DNA of 64,000 nt from DAIOEK01 sp963721445 (lineage in GTDB: Bacteria > Chloroflexota > Anaerolineae > Anaerolineales > Anaerolineaceae). Under the pieces are notes generated by a model, which was given only the letters and a program-made list of their open reading frames with translations, did no database searches and was not told the DNA's origin. Below, piece after piece: positions 25,603 to 34,754 of this stretch. Within the stretch, counting starts at the first letter, position 1, and each line of letters opens with the position of its first letter. The stretch lies in the NCBI GenBank assembly GCA_963721445.1, contig CAVRIZ010000005.1, positions 186,001 through 250,000 on the forward strand, given 5' to 3'. Position numbers and translations under genes: made by a program.

Positions 25603-26427
25603 ATGCGAATCGAAATACGTCTGCGTGCAAGCGATGGAATCGAATTGGTTGGTAATCGGTGGGTGCCTGAAGCCACACCCAAAGCCTCCATTTGTCTGAT
25701 CCATGGTTTGGGTGAGCATACCGGGAGATATGCCTGGGTTGCAGATATTCTGAACCAGCATGGATATTCTGTTACCGGTTTCGATCTTCATGGTCATGGA
25801 AAATCAGGCGGAGTAAGGGGACATTTTGCCAGTTTTGATCGGGCTTTGGATGATATTCAGGAAAGCCTGGATTATATCTCCCGCGCAGATGGCAAACCGG
25901 TTGATTTCCTGTATGGTCACAGTATGGGCGGTAATTTGGGACTCAATTTCCTGATTCGACGTAAACCCACTTTGAAAGGCGCGGTCATCACCAGCCCGGG
26001 ATTGCGAACCTTTCAGGCTACACCTGGATGGAAACTTACGTTTGGGAAGATCCTGTATGGATTGGCACCCACTTTCTTACTGGACAATGGTCTTGACCTC
26101 AATTACTTATCCAGAGATCCTGAGGTTAAAGTCAAATATAAACAGGATCCGTTGACCCATAGGTACATATCCGCTCGGTTTGGATTGGATTTTCTCCAGG
26201 CAGGCGAATGGGCGCTGCAACATGCCAAAGAAATCCGAACGCCCATCCTATTACAGGTTGGGTCGCAAGATCATTTGATCTCATTCGAAGCCGCAAGGGA
26301 ATTCGCACGCAACGCATCCGGATGCGACTTTATCCCATGGGACGGGTTTTATCATGAGACACATAATGAACCGGAAAAAGAGCAGGTTTTAGGGAAAATG
26401 GTAGAGTGGTTGGATGCCCATATCTAA
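25603..26427 (+). CDS. Alpha/beta hydrolase, monoacylglycerol-lipase-like
   Basis: 274 residues. HGLGEHTGRY and FDLHGHGKSGG are typical of the lysophospholipase/monoglyceride lipase group. The nucleophile Ser is in GHSMGG, the acid Asp in VGSQDHLIS, and the His in FYHETHNE. Start chosen at ATG 25603, which has GGGAGGAAA just upstream; an earlier in-frame GTG/TTG region has none. Probably hydrolyses ester bonds of lipids; exact substrate unknown. No signal peptide is seen. Confidence 0.93.
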   Translation: MRIEIRLRASDGIELVGNRWVPEATPKASICLIHGLGEHTGRYAWVADILNQHGYSVTGFDLHGHGKSGGVRGHFASFDRALDDIQESLDYISRADGKPVDFLYGHSMGGNLGLNFLIRRKPTLKGAVITSPGLRTFQATPGWKLTFGKILYGLAPTFLLDNGLDLNYLSRDPEVKVKYKQDPLTHRYISARFGLDFLQAGEWALQHAKEIRTPILLQVGSQDHLISFEAAREFARNASGCDFIPWDGFYHETHNEPEKEQVLGKMVEWLDAHI

Positions 26428-26471
26428 GTAGAGTTATCCATGCCAGCCATGAAAGGATTAACCTTATTATC

Positions 26472-26500
26472 TTGACCTGTTTTAGGGTGAGGACTACAAT
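26472..26500 (+). promoter_or_regulatory. Promoter upstream of the glyA leader
   Basis: -35 TTGACC and -10 TACAAT with exactly 17 nt between. Predicted transcription start about 26507, immediately before the ribosome site of the short leader ORF. Confidence 0.65.
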
Positions 26501-26516
26501 AATCTTGGAGTAACGA

Positions 26517-26588
26517 ATGTCGAATAATACCCTCTTCATCCATAATCCCATCTTTGCTTTATTGTTACTACCCCTGGTGATAGAGTGA
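26517..26588 (+). CDS. Putative leader peptide rich in Leu, Val and Ile (23 residues)
   Basis: Short ORF of 23 codons plus stop, with GGAG six nt before its ATG. Ten of 23 residues are Leu, Ile or Val, and the end reads ALLLLPLVIE with four consecutive Leu codons (TTA TTG TTA CTA). A stable hairpin followed by T residues begins 22 nt after its stop. This is the layout of classical branched-chain amino-acid attenuators such as those before leu and ilv operons, yet the next gene is glyA. Translation is inferred, not shown. Confidence 0.5.
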   Translation: MSNNTLFIHNPIFALLLLPLVIE

Positions 26589-26609
26589 GGAGAGGAATCA
26601 AGTAGAACC

Positions 26610-26645
26610 AGTGCCCGATGATCCCAAGGATTTTCGGGCACTTTT
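26610..26645 (+). terminator. Intrinsic terminator/attenuator hairpin in the glyA leader
   Basis: Arms 26610-26624 and 26628-26642: nine pairs AGTGCCCGA/TCGGGCACT, a T-T mismatch, five more pairs GATCC/GGATT and a CAA loop, then TTTTA. It stands 50 nt before the glyA ATG and after the leader ORF. It could end the upstream transcript or act as an attenuator. Confidence 0.7.
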
Positions 26646-26694
26646 ATCCATCAAATCAGTTTGTCCATCCACTACATTCAAGTCAGGAGTGAAA

Positions 26695-28840
26695 ATGAAA
26701 GATTTTCTGATCAGAGGGACCCTGAAAGAGCTTGATCCGGATGTATTTGAAATGGCGCAATTGGAAACAGAACGCCAGGAACGTAAATTGATCATGATAC
26801 CGAGTGAATCGACAGCCCCTCTGGCTGTTCGAGAAGCTCTGGCGACTTCCTTTCAGAATATTTATGCCGAAGGATACCCCGATGACTTGCAGCGGCGAAT
26901 GAGCGAAGCCGAATTACTGGATTATCCAACCCGCCTCGCTGAATACCGCAGATATTCAGACCCCCGTTTCTACAAGGGCGTGGAATACGCCGATCTGATC
27001 GAATCACTTGCCCGCCGGCGATGTGCCGAAGCCTTCGCTGCGAATGGAAAAACCGCGGATGACATCTGGGTCAATGTGCAGCCCCTCTCTGGCGCTCCTG
27101 CGAATAACGCCGTCTATCCGGCTGTGGTAAATCCGGGAGACACTGTCCTGGGCATGAGCCTTCTGCACGGCGGACATCTGACACATGGATCGTCCGTTAA
27201 TCGTTCCGGCAAAATGTACAACATCGTCCATTACCTGGTTGATCCTGAGACGGAGCAGATCGATTACGATCAAGTTGCGAAGCTCGCACTTGAGAACAAA
27301 CCCAAGATGATCATTGCCGGCTATACATCCTATCCCTGGATGCCGGATTGGAAGAAATTTAGGGAAATTGCAGATAGTGTAGGCGCGATCTTATTGGCAG
27401 ATATTTCTCATATTGCCGGAATGGTTGCCGCGGGCGCAGTCCCCTCTCCAATAGGACATGCCCACATAGTCACTTTCACAACCCATAAGACACTCGACGG
27501 TCCCCGCGGAGCCTGCATTTTGACGACGGACAGCGCTCTGGCGAAGAAAATTGACCGATCCATTTTCCCCGGAGAACAGGGCGGGCCTCATGTCCATGTG
27601 TTTGCCGCCCTCGCCCTCACCTTCAAACTGGCAAAAACAGCAGAATTCAAAGAACTGCAATTCCAAACAGTAAAGAATTGCGCAGCACTGGTCAACCGGT
27701 TAAAAGAAAGAGGATTCCGAATTCCGTACGGTGGATCAGACACTCACCTCATGAATCTGGATGTGAAATCAGTTGTTGGAAAAGATGGAACAACTCTATC
27801 CGGTGACATCGCGGCTCGAATTTTGGATCTGGCAGGGATTGTCTGCAACCGCAACACCATTCCGGGTGATAAATCCTCCTTTGCAACATCCGGCATCCGG
27901 ATGGGTACACCCTGGCTTACCCAGCGTGGTTTTAAGGAAGCGGAAATGATTGAGGTTGCCGATATCATCGCGGATGTACTGAAGGGGATCTACCCCTATA
28001 CCATTGATACAAAACAGGGACCTGCTCAGCGGGCAAAAATCCAATTTAAAGTATTTGAGGATGCGAAGATCAAGGTTCGAAAACTAGCTGAAAGAGCCGG
28101 GCAGACCGAAAAATTCACTACACACGGCTATCCTCATTTCTTCTATCTGGATGATGAACCAACAACTAAAGCCGAAACCATTACCCTTGCTCTAAAGGGG
28201 GATCATATCCGCAGTTTTGCCAATTATGTATTCGGTTCCGACATCGATGAGCTCCAACCGGGAAAATCCCAGGCAACCTCGATGGTCACCCCAATGGGTG
28301 CCGTCCAGGGAGGGCTGACCTATAAGGATGAGAGCACTTATCTGTTCTCGATCCATCGCAAAGATTACCAACCCGCCATCACCTGGCTGAGGGACATTTC
28401 CGATGGATTTATCAGCGTGGATCCGGACCAAACCCGTAGAATTCCCGGTCCGATCACTGTGGAAGAGGACAAGCACTCGCAGCCCATTCCTGCCGGGAAA
28501 TCGGTCTCCAATGAAAAACCATATTTCGTTGGACAGGAGTTGGAGAAAGCGAATCCATTACCCGAATTCAACTGGCAAGAACCTGCGGAAGTGTTGCGAA
28601 AAACCGCCTTGAACGAAACCCATCGGAAGTTGGGAGCGAAGATGGTTCCATTCGCCGGATGGGATATGCCAGTCTGGTACAGCTCTGTTGTGGAAGAACA
28701 TCTCGCCACAAGAAAAGCCGCCGGTTTGTTCGATGTCTCCCATATGGGTGTCTACCAGGCGGAAGGCGACTCTGCCAGCGCTTTTCTGGATAGCGTCTGT
28801 GGAAATGATATTGCTGGGCTGTCAGTCGGTGAGTTCTTGT
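26695..28840 (+). CDS. glyA: GlyA-GcvT fusion, first part: serine hydroxymethyltransferase plus start of aminomethyltransferase (frameshifted)
   Basis: SHMT interconverts serine and glycine with tetrahydrofolate. The PLP lysine lies in FTTHKTLDGPRG; PSESTAPLAVREAL and GEQGGPHVHVFAALA are also typical. Start is ATG 26695 with AGGAG 5 nt upstream. After the SHMT core (about residues 1-440) comes a region of about 190 residues ending in a linker, containing YLFSIHRKDYQPAITWLRDI, which I do not recognise firmly. It is followed without a stop by NETHRKLGAKMVPFAGWDMP, the start of GcvT. One extra T near 28838-28841 then breaks the frame. Confidence 0.92.
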
Positions 28841-29821
28841 TACACCCACTTCCTCAACCCCGATGCCAATGTACTGGATGACTGCCTGGTTTACCGACGT
28901 GCCAGCAATAAATACCTGGTTGTCGTAAATGCTTCGAATGACGACAAGGACTGGGCATGGTTGAACGCGGTTAAAGATGGTAAGGTATTGATCGACAGAA
29001 AGACACCGGGAGCAAAAGCCTTCGGACGGAAGGTAACCTTGCGCAACTTGCGCGATCCCAAAGAAGGCAAAGATATGCGGGTGGATATCGCATTACAGGG
29101 TCCAAAATCCCGTGAAATTCTACTGTCTCTAGGTGTCGACGCACCCACCCGAAAACGGATCATGGCTCTCAAACGAACCGAATTGTGTGATGCAATTGTC
29201 GGTGGATTTGATCTGATCGTCTCGCGGACTGGATATACCGGCGAAAGAATGGCTTTTGAGTTATTCGTTCACCCGGATAGATCGGTTGAATTCTGGAATG
29301 CTGTTACGGAAAAAGGTGAACCTCTAGGGCTTAAACCATGCGGTTTGGGAGCTAGAGATTCATTACGAACCGAAGCCGGTTTGCCCCTCTACGGCCATGA
29401 AATGGGCGGCGATATGAATCTGGGTGTCGCAGAAGCTGGTTTTGGGTCCTATGTGAAAACCTATAAACCCTGGTTTATCGGTCGCAATGCCTATCTGGAA
29501 CGCGAGAAAGGTCGTCAGGGCATTGTCGTTCGCTTCCGATTCACGGAAAAATCCGTTCGGATGGCGCATAATGCCGATCCGGTGGTTGATAAGAAAGGGA
29601 AGACGATCGGTGTAGTAACCAGCTGCGCAGTGGATAGCGAAGGTTATCTCACAGGGCAAGCTTTTGTGGATCTGAAATCTGCGGAAGAAGGATCACCCAT
29701 ATTCATATTCCAAGGGAAACCTACCGCTTATGGAAAGGTGCCAGCCGAATTACAGACAGGTGATCGGGTGACCTTACCTTCTGCTGCGGTTATTGTCAGC
29801 CGGTTCCCAAAACTGGCTTAG
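28841..29821 (+). CDS. gcvT: GlyA-GcvT fusion, second part: aminomethyltransferase domain (frameshifted)
   Basis: T-protein of the glycine cleavage system, which moves the methylene group to tetrahydrofolate. Continues from the previous piece at YTHFLNPDANVLDD, followed by YLVVVNASNDDKD, LQGPKSREIL, RTGYTGERMAFELF, GLGARDSLRTEAGLPLYGHE and the C-terminal barrel. Joined, the two parts give about 1040 residues with SHMT and GcvT in one chain. The P- and H-proteins are not in the window. Confidence 0.92.
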   Translation, partial: YTHFLNPDANVLDDCLVYRRASNKYLVVVNASNDDKDWAWLNAVKDGKVLIDRKTPGAKAFGRKVTLRNLRDPKEGKDMRVDIALQGPKSREILLSLGVDAPTRKRIMALKRTELCDAIVGGFDLIVSRTGYTGERMAFELFVHPDRSVEFWNAVTEKGEPLGLKPCGLGARDSLRTEAGLPLYGHEMGGDMNLGVAEAGFGSYVKTYKPWFIGRNAYLEREKGRQGIVVRFRFTEKSVRMAHNADPVVDKKGKTIGVVTSCAVDSEGYLTGQAFVDLKSAEEGSPIFIFQGKPTAYGKVPAELQTGDRVTLPSAAVIVSRFPKLA

Positions 29822-29872
29822 TTGAGCGTAAATCAATCCAGTCTGATATCTGCTAACAAGGAGAGCCTATTT

Positions 29873-31108
29873 ATGCAAACCCAGTGGGATCACCGATATG
29901 CGATGAGAACACAACGTATGGCGGGATCAACAATTCGGGAACTACTTAAATTTACAGAGCGGAAGGATATTATCTCCTTTGCGGGAGGATTACCCGGTCC
30001 GGATGTCTTTCCGATTGAGAAAATTTCGGAAGCATGTGTTGAGGTATTGCGCAGTAACGGCGCTCTGGCACTCCAATACGGAACTACGGAGGGATATCTT
30101 CCCCTTCGGGAAATGATCACCAAGCATACAGAACGTTACGCTATGAAGGTGGATCCGGATAATGTGATGATCACTTCCGGGTCACAACAAGCATTGGACC
30201 TATTGGGGAAAATCTTTATCAATCGTGGTGATCGAATTCTGGTCGAATCACCTACATACCTGGGAGCATTGCAAGCCTGGAATGCATATGGGGCGGAGTA
30301 TGTGACCGTACCCAGCGATGACTGCGGCATGATCACGGACGCACTTGAAAACGCGTTACGCACCGGTCCGAAATTTATCTATCTCTTACCTAATTTCCAG
30401 AATCCAACCGGGGCTACAATTCCCTTGGATCGGCGCTTAAAGATCATTGAATTGGCCGACCGGTATGGTGTTCCCATCGTCGAAGACGATCCGTACGGGC
30501 AATTACGCTTCGAAGGAGATCATATTGCGCCGGTTGTTCATCTGGATAACCAATTCCGGGCGTCAGATAATGGCACGACCTATTGTGGGAACGTGATTTA
30601 TTTAAGTACTTTCTCAAAAACTCTCGCACCCGGATTAAGATTAGCCTGGATCATCGCTCCAAGTGAAGTGATCCGAAAACTGGTTACCGCTAAACAGGGG
30701 ACTGATCTGCATACTGCTACCTTCAATCAGGTGGTAGCATTCGAGGTGGCGAAAGATGGCTTCCTTGACCAGCATGTCAAGTTGATCCGTGAGGTGTACA
30801 AAGACCGACGGGATGTGATGCTGGATTCCCTGGCTGAATTCATGCCAGACAGCGTTCGTTGGACCCATCCAGAAGGTGGTCTATTCCTCTGGGCAACACT
30901 GCCGGAATATATCGACGCATCCAATTTATTAAAGGTAGCATTGGAAGATAAAGTTGCCTTCGTTCCAGGCGGGTCTTTCCATCCGGATGGACGGGGCAAG
31001 AACACAATGCGCTTAAATTTCTCTTATTCCAAACCGGATGTCATCGCCGAGGGGATTGCCAGACTTGGCAGAGCAGTCAAGAGGCAGATCGATCCGAACA
31101 AAGGATGA
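29873..31108 (+). CDS. PLP-dependent class I aminotransferase (LysN / 2-aminoadipate type)
   Basis: 411 residues, fold type I. SFAGGLPGPDVFP and LQYGTTEGYLPLRE are typical of the LysN/aromatic-2-aminoadipate group. NPTGATI, EDDPYGQLRF and the PLP lysine in YLSTFSKTLAPGLRLAW follow. Start is ATG 29873 with AAGGAGAG upstream; a TTG at 29822 would overlap the gcvT stop but has no such site. Family members act on 2-aminoadipate, leucine and aromatic acids; the substrate is undecided. It lies 51 nt after gcvT and is probably in the same transcript. Confidence 0.93.
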   Translation: MQTQWDHRYAMRTQRMAGSTIRELLKFTERKDIISFAGGLPGPDVFPIEKISEACVEVLRSNGALALQYGTTEGYLPLREMITKHTERYAMKVDPDNVMITSGSQQALDLLGKIFINRGDRILVESPTYLGALQAWNAYGAEYVTVPSDDCGMITDALENALRTGPKFIYLLPNFQNPTGATIPLDRRLKIIELADRYGVPIVEDDPYGQLRFEGDHIAPVVHLDNQFRASDNGTTYCGNVIYLSTFSKTLAPGLRLAWIIAPSEVIRKLVTAKQGTDLHTATFNQVVAFEVAKDGFLDQHVKLIREVYKDRRDVMLDSLAEFMPDSVRWTHPEGGLFLWATLPEYIDASNLLKVALEDKVAFVPGGSFHPDGRGKNTMRLNFSYSKPDVIAEGIARLGRAVKRQIDPNKG

Positions 31109-31151
31109 TGGAACTTCGAATTCATACCACCTGAAGTTTAAGGATAGAACG

Positions 31152-31184
31152 AGACCTCCTCAGTTGATCGAGGAGGTCTTGTAT
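31152..31184. terminator. Bidirectional terminator after the aminotransferase
   Basis: 10-bp stem AGACCTCCTC/GAGGAGGTCT with an 8-nt loop, followed by TTGTATT. It lies between convergent genes. Confidence 0.85.
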
Positions 31185-31197
31185 TATTTGAAAGGGA

Positions 31198-32907
31198 TCA
31201 TTTATTTTTCCACAGCTTAAAGTCCGCCAGGATGGACCCACCCACGAACTCGCGCAAGATTGAATTGTCAGGTATCAGATCGCTCGTCACCGGCAGAAAC
31301 CATTCCAGAAATGCCAACAATCGTTTTGCTTCTATATATTCACTGGTGCCGAAGTTTACCTGCCTTAAGAGCGGCTCAACCAGTGGTTTGAGCGCAGATA
31401 ACTCATAAGCTAATGCCGAATTGAACATGGTGTCGGCGTTTTCCTGGTAAGGGAAGATATGGTTTTTCTCCCCGGCTCCGACTGATTCCCAACGGGAGAT
31501 CGTTTGTTGGGCAGTATACCCTCGCTCCCTAGCGTCACGCACGATCCGGCGGATCAATCGGGTATCAGTCGTGGAAATTCGGTTATATCGGTCTAAATTG
31601 AGCTGTGTAAGTGCCGATGCATAGATCCGGAACATGTTCGCTGACTTAATTCGAGTGATCAACTTTGGATTGAGTCCATGTATCCCTTCCAGGATAATGA
31701 GTTGCCCCGGCAAAAGTTGTACGGTCTCTCCCGGTTCGCTCAACCCAGTTCGGAAATTGTAATGGGGTAATTGAACACCTTTCCCTTCAATGAGCAATTC
31801 CAGATGTTCATTCAATCGGGCTAAATTCAAGGCGCCTAACGACTCGAAATCAAAGGCTCCATTCTTATCTTTCGGGGTCTCATCTCTATCCACAAAATAA
31901 TTATCCATTTCCAATGGAAATGGGGTAATTCCCTGAGAGATCAACTGAACCGTCAGGCGTTTCGAAAACGTGGTTTTTCCTGAAGAAGACGGACCGGAAA
32001 TTAAGACAATTCGAATCTGGTCGATGCGGTTTGTAATTTGGGTCGCGATATCAGAAATTCGTTGTTCATGAAGCGCTTCGGAGACAAGAATTACTTCGCG
32101 GATCTTTCCTGCCGAGATTGCATCATTCAACGCGCCGACACTCTCGATCCCCAATCGCTCCAGCCAACGTCCGTATTGCTTAAAGGTTGCCAGCAATTTG
32201 GGGTAAGCCGGCATCGGATGTGTTTTCTTGGGTGATACTCTGCGGGGGTAATGGATGATAAAGCCATCCCCCATCAAAGTAAGGTCAAACCATTTGAGAT
32301 AGCCAGTGGAAGGTACCATATAGCCATGATGATAATCCCGATGGTTTTCAAGGCGGTAGAGTACCAGGAATCCTTTCTGCCGGTAGGATAACAGCCGGAC
32401 CTTCTCCTCGTTGCCCTGCTCCTGAAAATAGGCAATGGCTTCATCAATCGGGACCTGCTGCCTCTCAAACTTGACATCGGACTTGACGAGAATGCGCATC
32501 AGATCTTTGATCTGGTCGAGTTCAACCAGGGTCAATGGTGGACGACCTGATATCTCACAATAAAAACCACCGGATGTAACCGAATGATCAACAGTAAGCT
32601 GTGATTCCGGGAAGAGGTCTTCGAATACAGCCTCCAGCAGAAAGGTGAGTGACCTGCGATAGATCCGGGCGCCATCCGCCGTATCCATTGGAATTGGCGT
32701 CACCCGGCTATCCATATCGACAGCATAGGTCAGTTCCCGCAATTCCCCATTCACAATCGCTCCCACGATCATCTCTCGCTCTTGTTCGGGATAAACCTTG
32801 AAGAATGATTCCAGGCTCGATCCTCTCTGGGCGGCGATCACTTTCCCATCCGAAACATGGATCTCAACTGTATCTCTGGGATTTACGAATTCTGCTTTTG
32901 TTGCCAT
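31198..32907 (-). CDS. Nucleoside (uridine) kinase-like protein with threonyl-tRNA-synthetase-like N-terminus
   Basis: 569 residues. An N-terminal TGS-like region (ending about residue 60) and a ThrRS-like second domain containing SVTSGGFYCEI are followed by a phosphoribulokinase/uridine-kinase domain with P-loop GPSSSGKTTFSKRL, FPLEMDNYFVDRDETP and ILEGIHGLN. This domain order is known in a bacterial kinase family whose physiological substrate is not clearly settled. Start chosen at ATG 32907 (MATKAEFVNP) with AAGGAAGGGG 5 nt upstream, rather than TTG 32934. Confidence 0.9.
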   Translation of the reverse strand: MATKAEFVNPRDTVEIHVSDGKVIAAQRGSSLESFFKVYPEQEREMIVGAIVNGELRELTYAVDMDSRVTPIPMDTADGARIYRRSLTFLLEAVFEDLFPESQLTVDHSVTSGGFYCEISGRPPLTLVELDQIKDLMRILVKSDVKFERQQVPIDEAIAYFQEQGNEEKVRLLSYRQKGFLVLYRLENHRDYHHGYMVPSTGYLKWFDLTLMGDGFIIHYPRRVSPKKTHPMPAYPKLLATFKQYGRWLERLGIESVGALNDAISAGKIREVILVSEALHEQRISDIATQITNRIDQIRIVLISGPSSSGKTTFSKRLTVQLISQGITPFPLEMDNYFVDRDETPKDKNGAFDFESLGALNLARLNEHLELLIEGKGVQLPHYNFRTGLSEPGETVQLLPGQLIILEGIHGLNPKLITRIKSANMFRIYASALTQLNLDRYNRISTTDTRLIRRIVRDARERGYTAQQTISRWESVGAGEKNHIFPYQENADTMFNSALAYELSALKPLVEPLLRQVNFGTSEYIEAKRLLAFLEWFLPVTSDLIPDNSILREFVGGSILADFKLWKNK

Positions 32908-33095
32908 GCCAACCCCTTCCTTGACTGCACTCAACCATTAATTCTATCATATTGAGCTTTTCCATTTTTAAATTGAGACAAGCATAAGCTCCTTACGTAT
33001 CTGGATCAGATCTACCTGGTTTGGATATGGATTTTGATGGCTAAGGTGTAATATTCAGTCTTGGTAGAGATACCACCAGAGATATGGATGAATTA

Positions 33096-33104
33096 TGCTA
33101 CAAT
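33096..33104 (+). promoter_or_regulatory. Extended -10 promoter of the lipoate-ligase-like gene
   Basis: TGCTACAAT. It lies inside the longest possible ORF (ATG 33084), which argues that translation starts downstream at GTG 33138. Confidence 0.5.
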
Positions 33105-33137
33105 CTTCCCCAGAACACACACAAGGACACAAAAATT

Positions 33138-33956
33138 GTGACTCGATCCTGGAGATTGATCATCGCACCTCCTGCATCCGGCGCCTGGAATATGGCGGTG
33201 GATGAAGCCCTGCTTTTATCTGCTATTGCAGGGGATTCTCTTCCCACCTTGCGTCTGTATTCATGGCAGCCCGGCTGCCTATCGCTGGGAAGGGCACAAT
33301 CTATCCACGATGTTGATATCGAGAATACACACAACCATCAGTGGGATATCGTGCGCCGTCTCTCTGGTGGTCGAGCGATCCTCCACATTGATGAGCTTAC
33401 GTATTCAATTACGAGCACCATCGATGAACCACTATTCCAGAATGACATCATTGCCAGTTATCTAAGGATATCCAAAGGATTGGTCCGATTTCTGAATGCA
33501 CTCGAGATTTCCCCGGAAATTAATCACCAGCAGCAAATAAATCACACTGATACCCCGGAACCGATTTGTTTTGAGGTTCCTTCCCAATATGAAATAACCT
33601 ATGAAGGTAAGAAAATCATTGGCTCAGCCCAGGCCAGGAAATCAAATGGGGCTTTGCAACATGGTTCGATCCCTTTATTCGGAGATATTTCCCGTATCAC
33701 TCATGCTCTAAAGTATCATGGAGAATCACTCCGCAAGCAGGCTGCGCGAAGAATGGCATCACGTGCATCCACGCTTGAACACGTACTCGGAAGAAAAATA
33801 ACTGTAGAAGCGACCATACTTCCATTCGTTAACGCCTTTCGAGATGAATTCGGGATCTCATTTTTAAATGGCGAACTTTCAGTAAAAGAAAAGAATATCG
33901 CAAACTCGTTGGTCACAACCAAATATGGTCATCCTGATTGGACAGGACGGATATAA
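33138..33956 (+). CDS. Lipoate-protein ligase / octanoyltransferase family (LipM-like)
   Basis: About 272 residues. WRLIIAPPASGAWNMAVDEA, LSLGRAQ, RRLSGGRAILH, the conserved Lys in GKKIIGSAQARK and the ICFEVPSQYEI segment with the putative acyl-accepting Cys point to LipM or LplA-type transferases that attach octanoate or lipoate to carrier proteins such as GcvH. Start taken as GTG 33138, because a promoter-like TGCTACAAT covers the more upstream ATG 33084; this choice is not certain. The nearby glycine-cleavage domain gives a possible target. Confidence 0.9.
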   Translation: MTRSWRLIIAPPASGAWNMAVDEALLLSAIAGDSLPTLRLYSWQPGCLSLGRAQSIHDVDIENTHNHQWDIVRRLSGGRAILHIDELTYSITSTIDEPLFQNDIIASYLRISKGLVRFLNALEISPEINHQQQINHTDTPEPICFEVPSQYEITYEGKKIIGSAQARKSNGALQHGSIPLFGDISRITHALKYHGESLRKQAARRMASRASTLEHVLGRKITVEATILPFVNAFRDEFGISFLNGELSVKEKNIANSLVTTKYGHPDWTGRI

Positions 33957-34009
33957 CTGGATGTGTCACATCTTCAGGTTTTATCAGCGACTTCACCTGC
34001 TTTATGAAA

Positions 34010-34018
34010 TGATACAAT
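34010..34018 (+). promoter_or_regulatory. Extended -10 promoter giving a possibly leaderless transcript
   Basis: TGATACAAT ends 7 nt before the ATG at 34026, so transcription would begin at or next to the start codon. No ribosome site precedes the ATG. Confidence 0.5.
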
Positions 34019-34025
34019 CAAAACC

Positions 34026-34685
34026 ATGTTGCGTAAATTTGTCATGATCACTGTAAAAATCATTCTAGGTCTCATTCTTTTCGCCGTATTGATCAGTCTT
34101 ACAGCACGAATGTACCTACTTTCTGCCACCCGTCTAAGTATCGAATCTGAAGCGAAGGCTTCTTCCAAGCCTGTAGCCATTGTTTTTGGAGCAGGATTAC
34201 GGAGAGATGGAACACCAACAGCCATCCTGAGGGATAGGGTGGAAACAGCAGTTCGTCTGTACAAGGATGGCAAGGTTCAGAAAATTCTGATGAGCGGGGA
34301 TAACCGCTTCATTGAGTATAATGAACCGGGGTCTATGAAGGATTATGCGTTAAGCCTGGGCGTTCCCGAGGGTGATATCGTACTGGATTATGCCGGTAGA
34401 CGGACTTATGATACCTGTTATCGGGCAAGGGCTGTGTTTCTGCTTCAATCAGTAATACTGGTAACCCAGGAGTTTCACCTTCCCAGAGCAATTTATACTT
34501 GTAAATTGCTCGGCATGGACGTTGAAGGTGTTCCGGCGACCGGCAGGTCTTACCGGCAATCATCCCTCTTCTTCTGGTCTCTGCGAGAGATCCCCGCTAC
34601 GGTGATATCCCTCTGGGAAAATAATATTTCTCACCCCAAACCCGTACTCGGAGAACCAGAGCCAATTTTCCCCAATCAATCCTGA
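34026..34685 (+). CDS. SanA/YdcF-like (DUF218) membrane protein
   Basis: 219 residues. One N-terminal membrane helix (about 5-27) anchors a DUF218 domain outside the cytoplasm: AIVFGAGLRRDGTPTAILRD, DRVETAVRLYKDGKV, ILMSGDN and VTQEFHLPRAIYTCKLLGMD. SanA and its relatives influence envelope permeability in enterobacteria; the chemistry is unknown. It seems to have its own promoter and no leader. Confidence 0.9.
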   Translation: MLRKFVMITVKIILGLILFAVLISLTARMYLLSATRLSIESEAKASSKPVAIVFGAGLRRDGTPTAILRDRVETAVRLYKDGKVQKILMSGDNRFIEYNEPGSMKDYALSLGVPEGDIVLDYAGRRTYDTCYRARAVFLLQSVILVTQEFHLPRAIYTCKLLGMDVEGVPATGRSYRQSSLFFWSLREIPATVISLWENNISHPKPVLGEPEPIFPNQS

Positions 34686-34754
34686 TCGTTCAGGCATAAT
34701 CCTTGCAATTACATGATGGAGATCAATATTCCATTTAATTACTCTATTAACCTT

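Noticed and set aside
26611..26694. GlyA start at ATG 26611
   Set aside because: This would put the terminator hairpin in the coding region; ATG 26695 has a proper ribosome site and matches the SHMT N-terminus.
26440..26694. Glycine or tetrahydrofolate riboswitch before glyA
   Set aside because: The conserved core sequences of these riboswitches are not visible; the leader-peptide layout fits better.
33084..33137. ATG 33084 as start of the lipoate-ligase-like gene
   Set aside because: An extended -10 box lies within it and the family similarity begins just after GTG 33138; kept as an alternative only.
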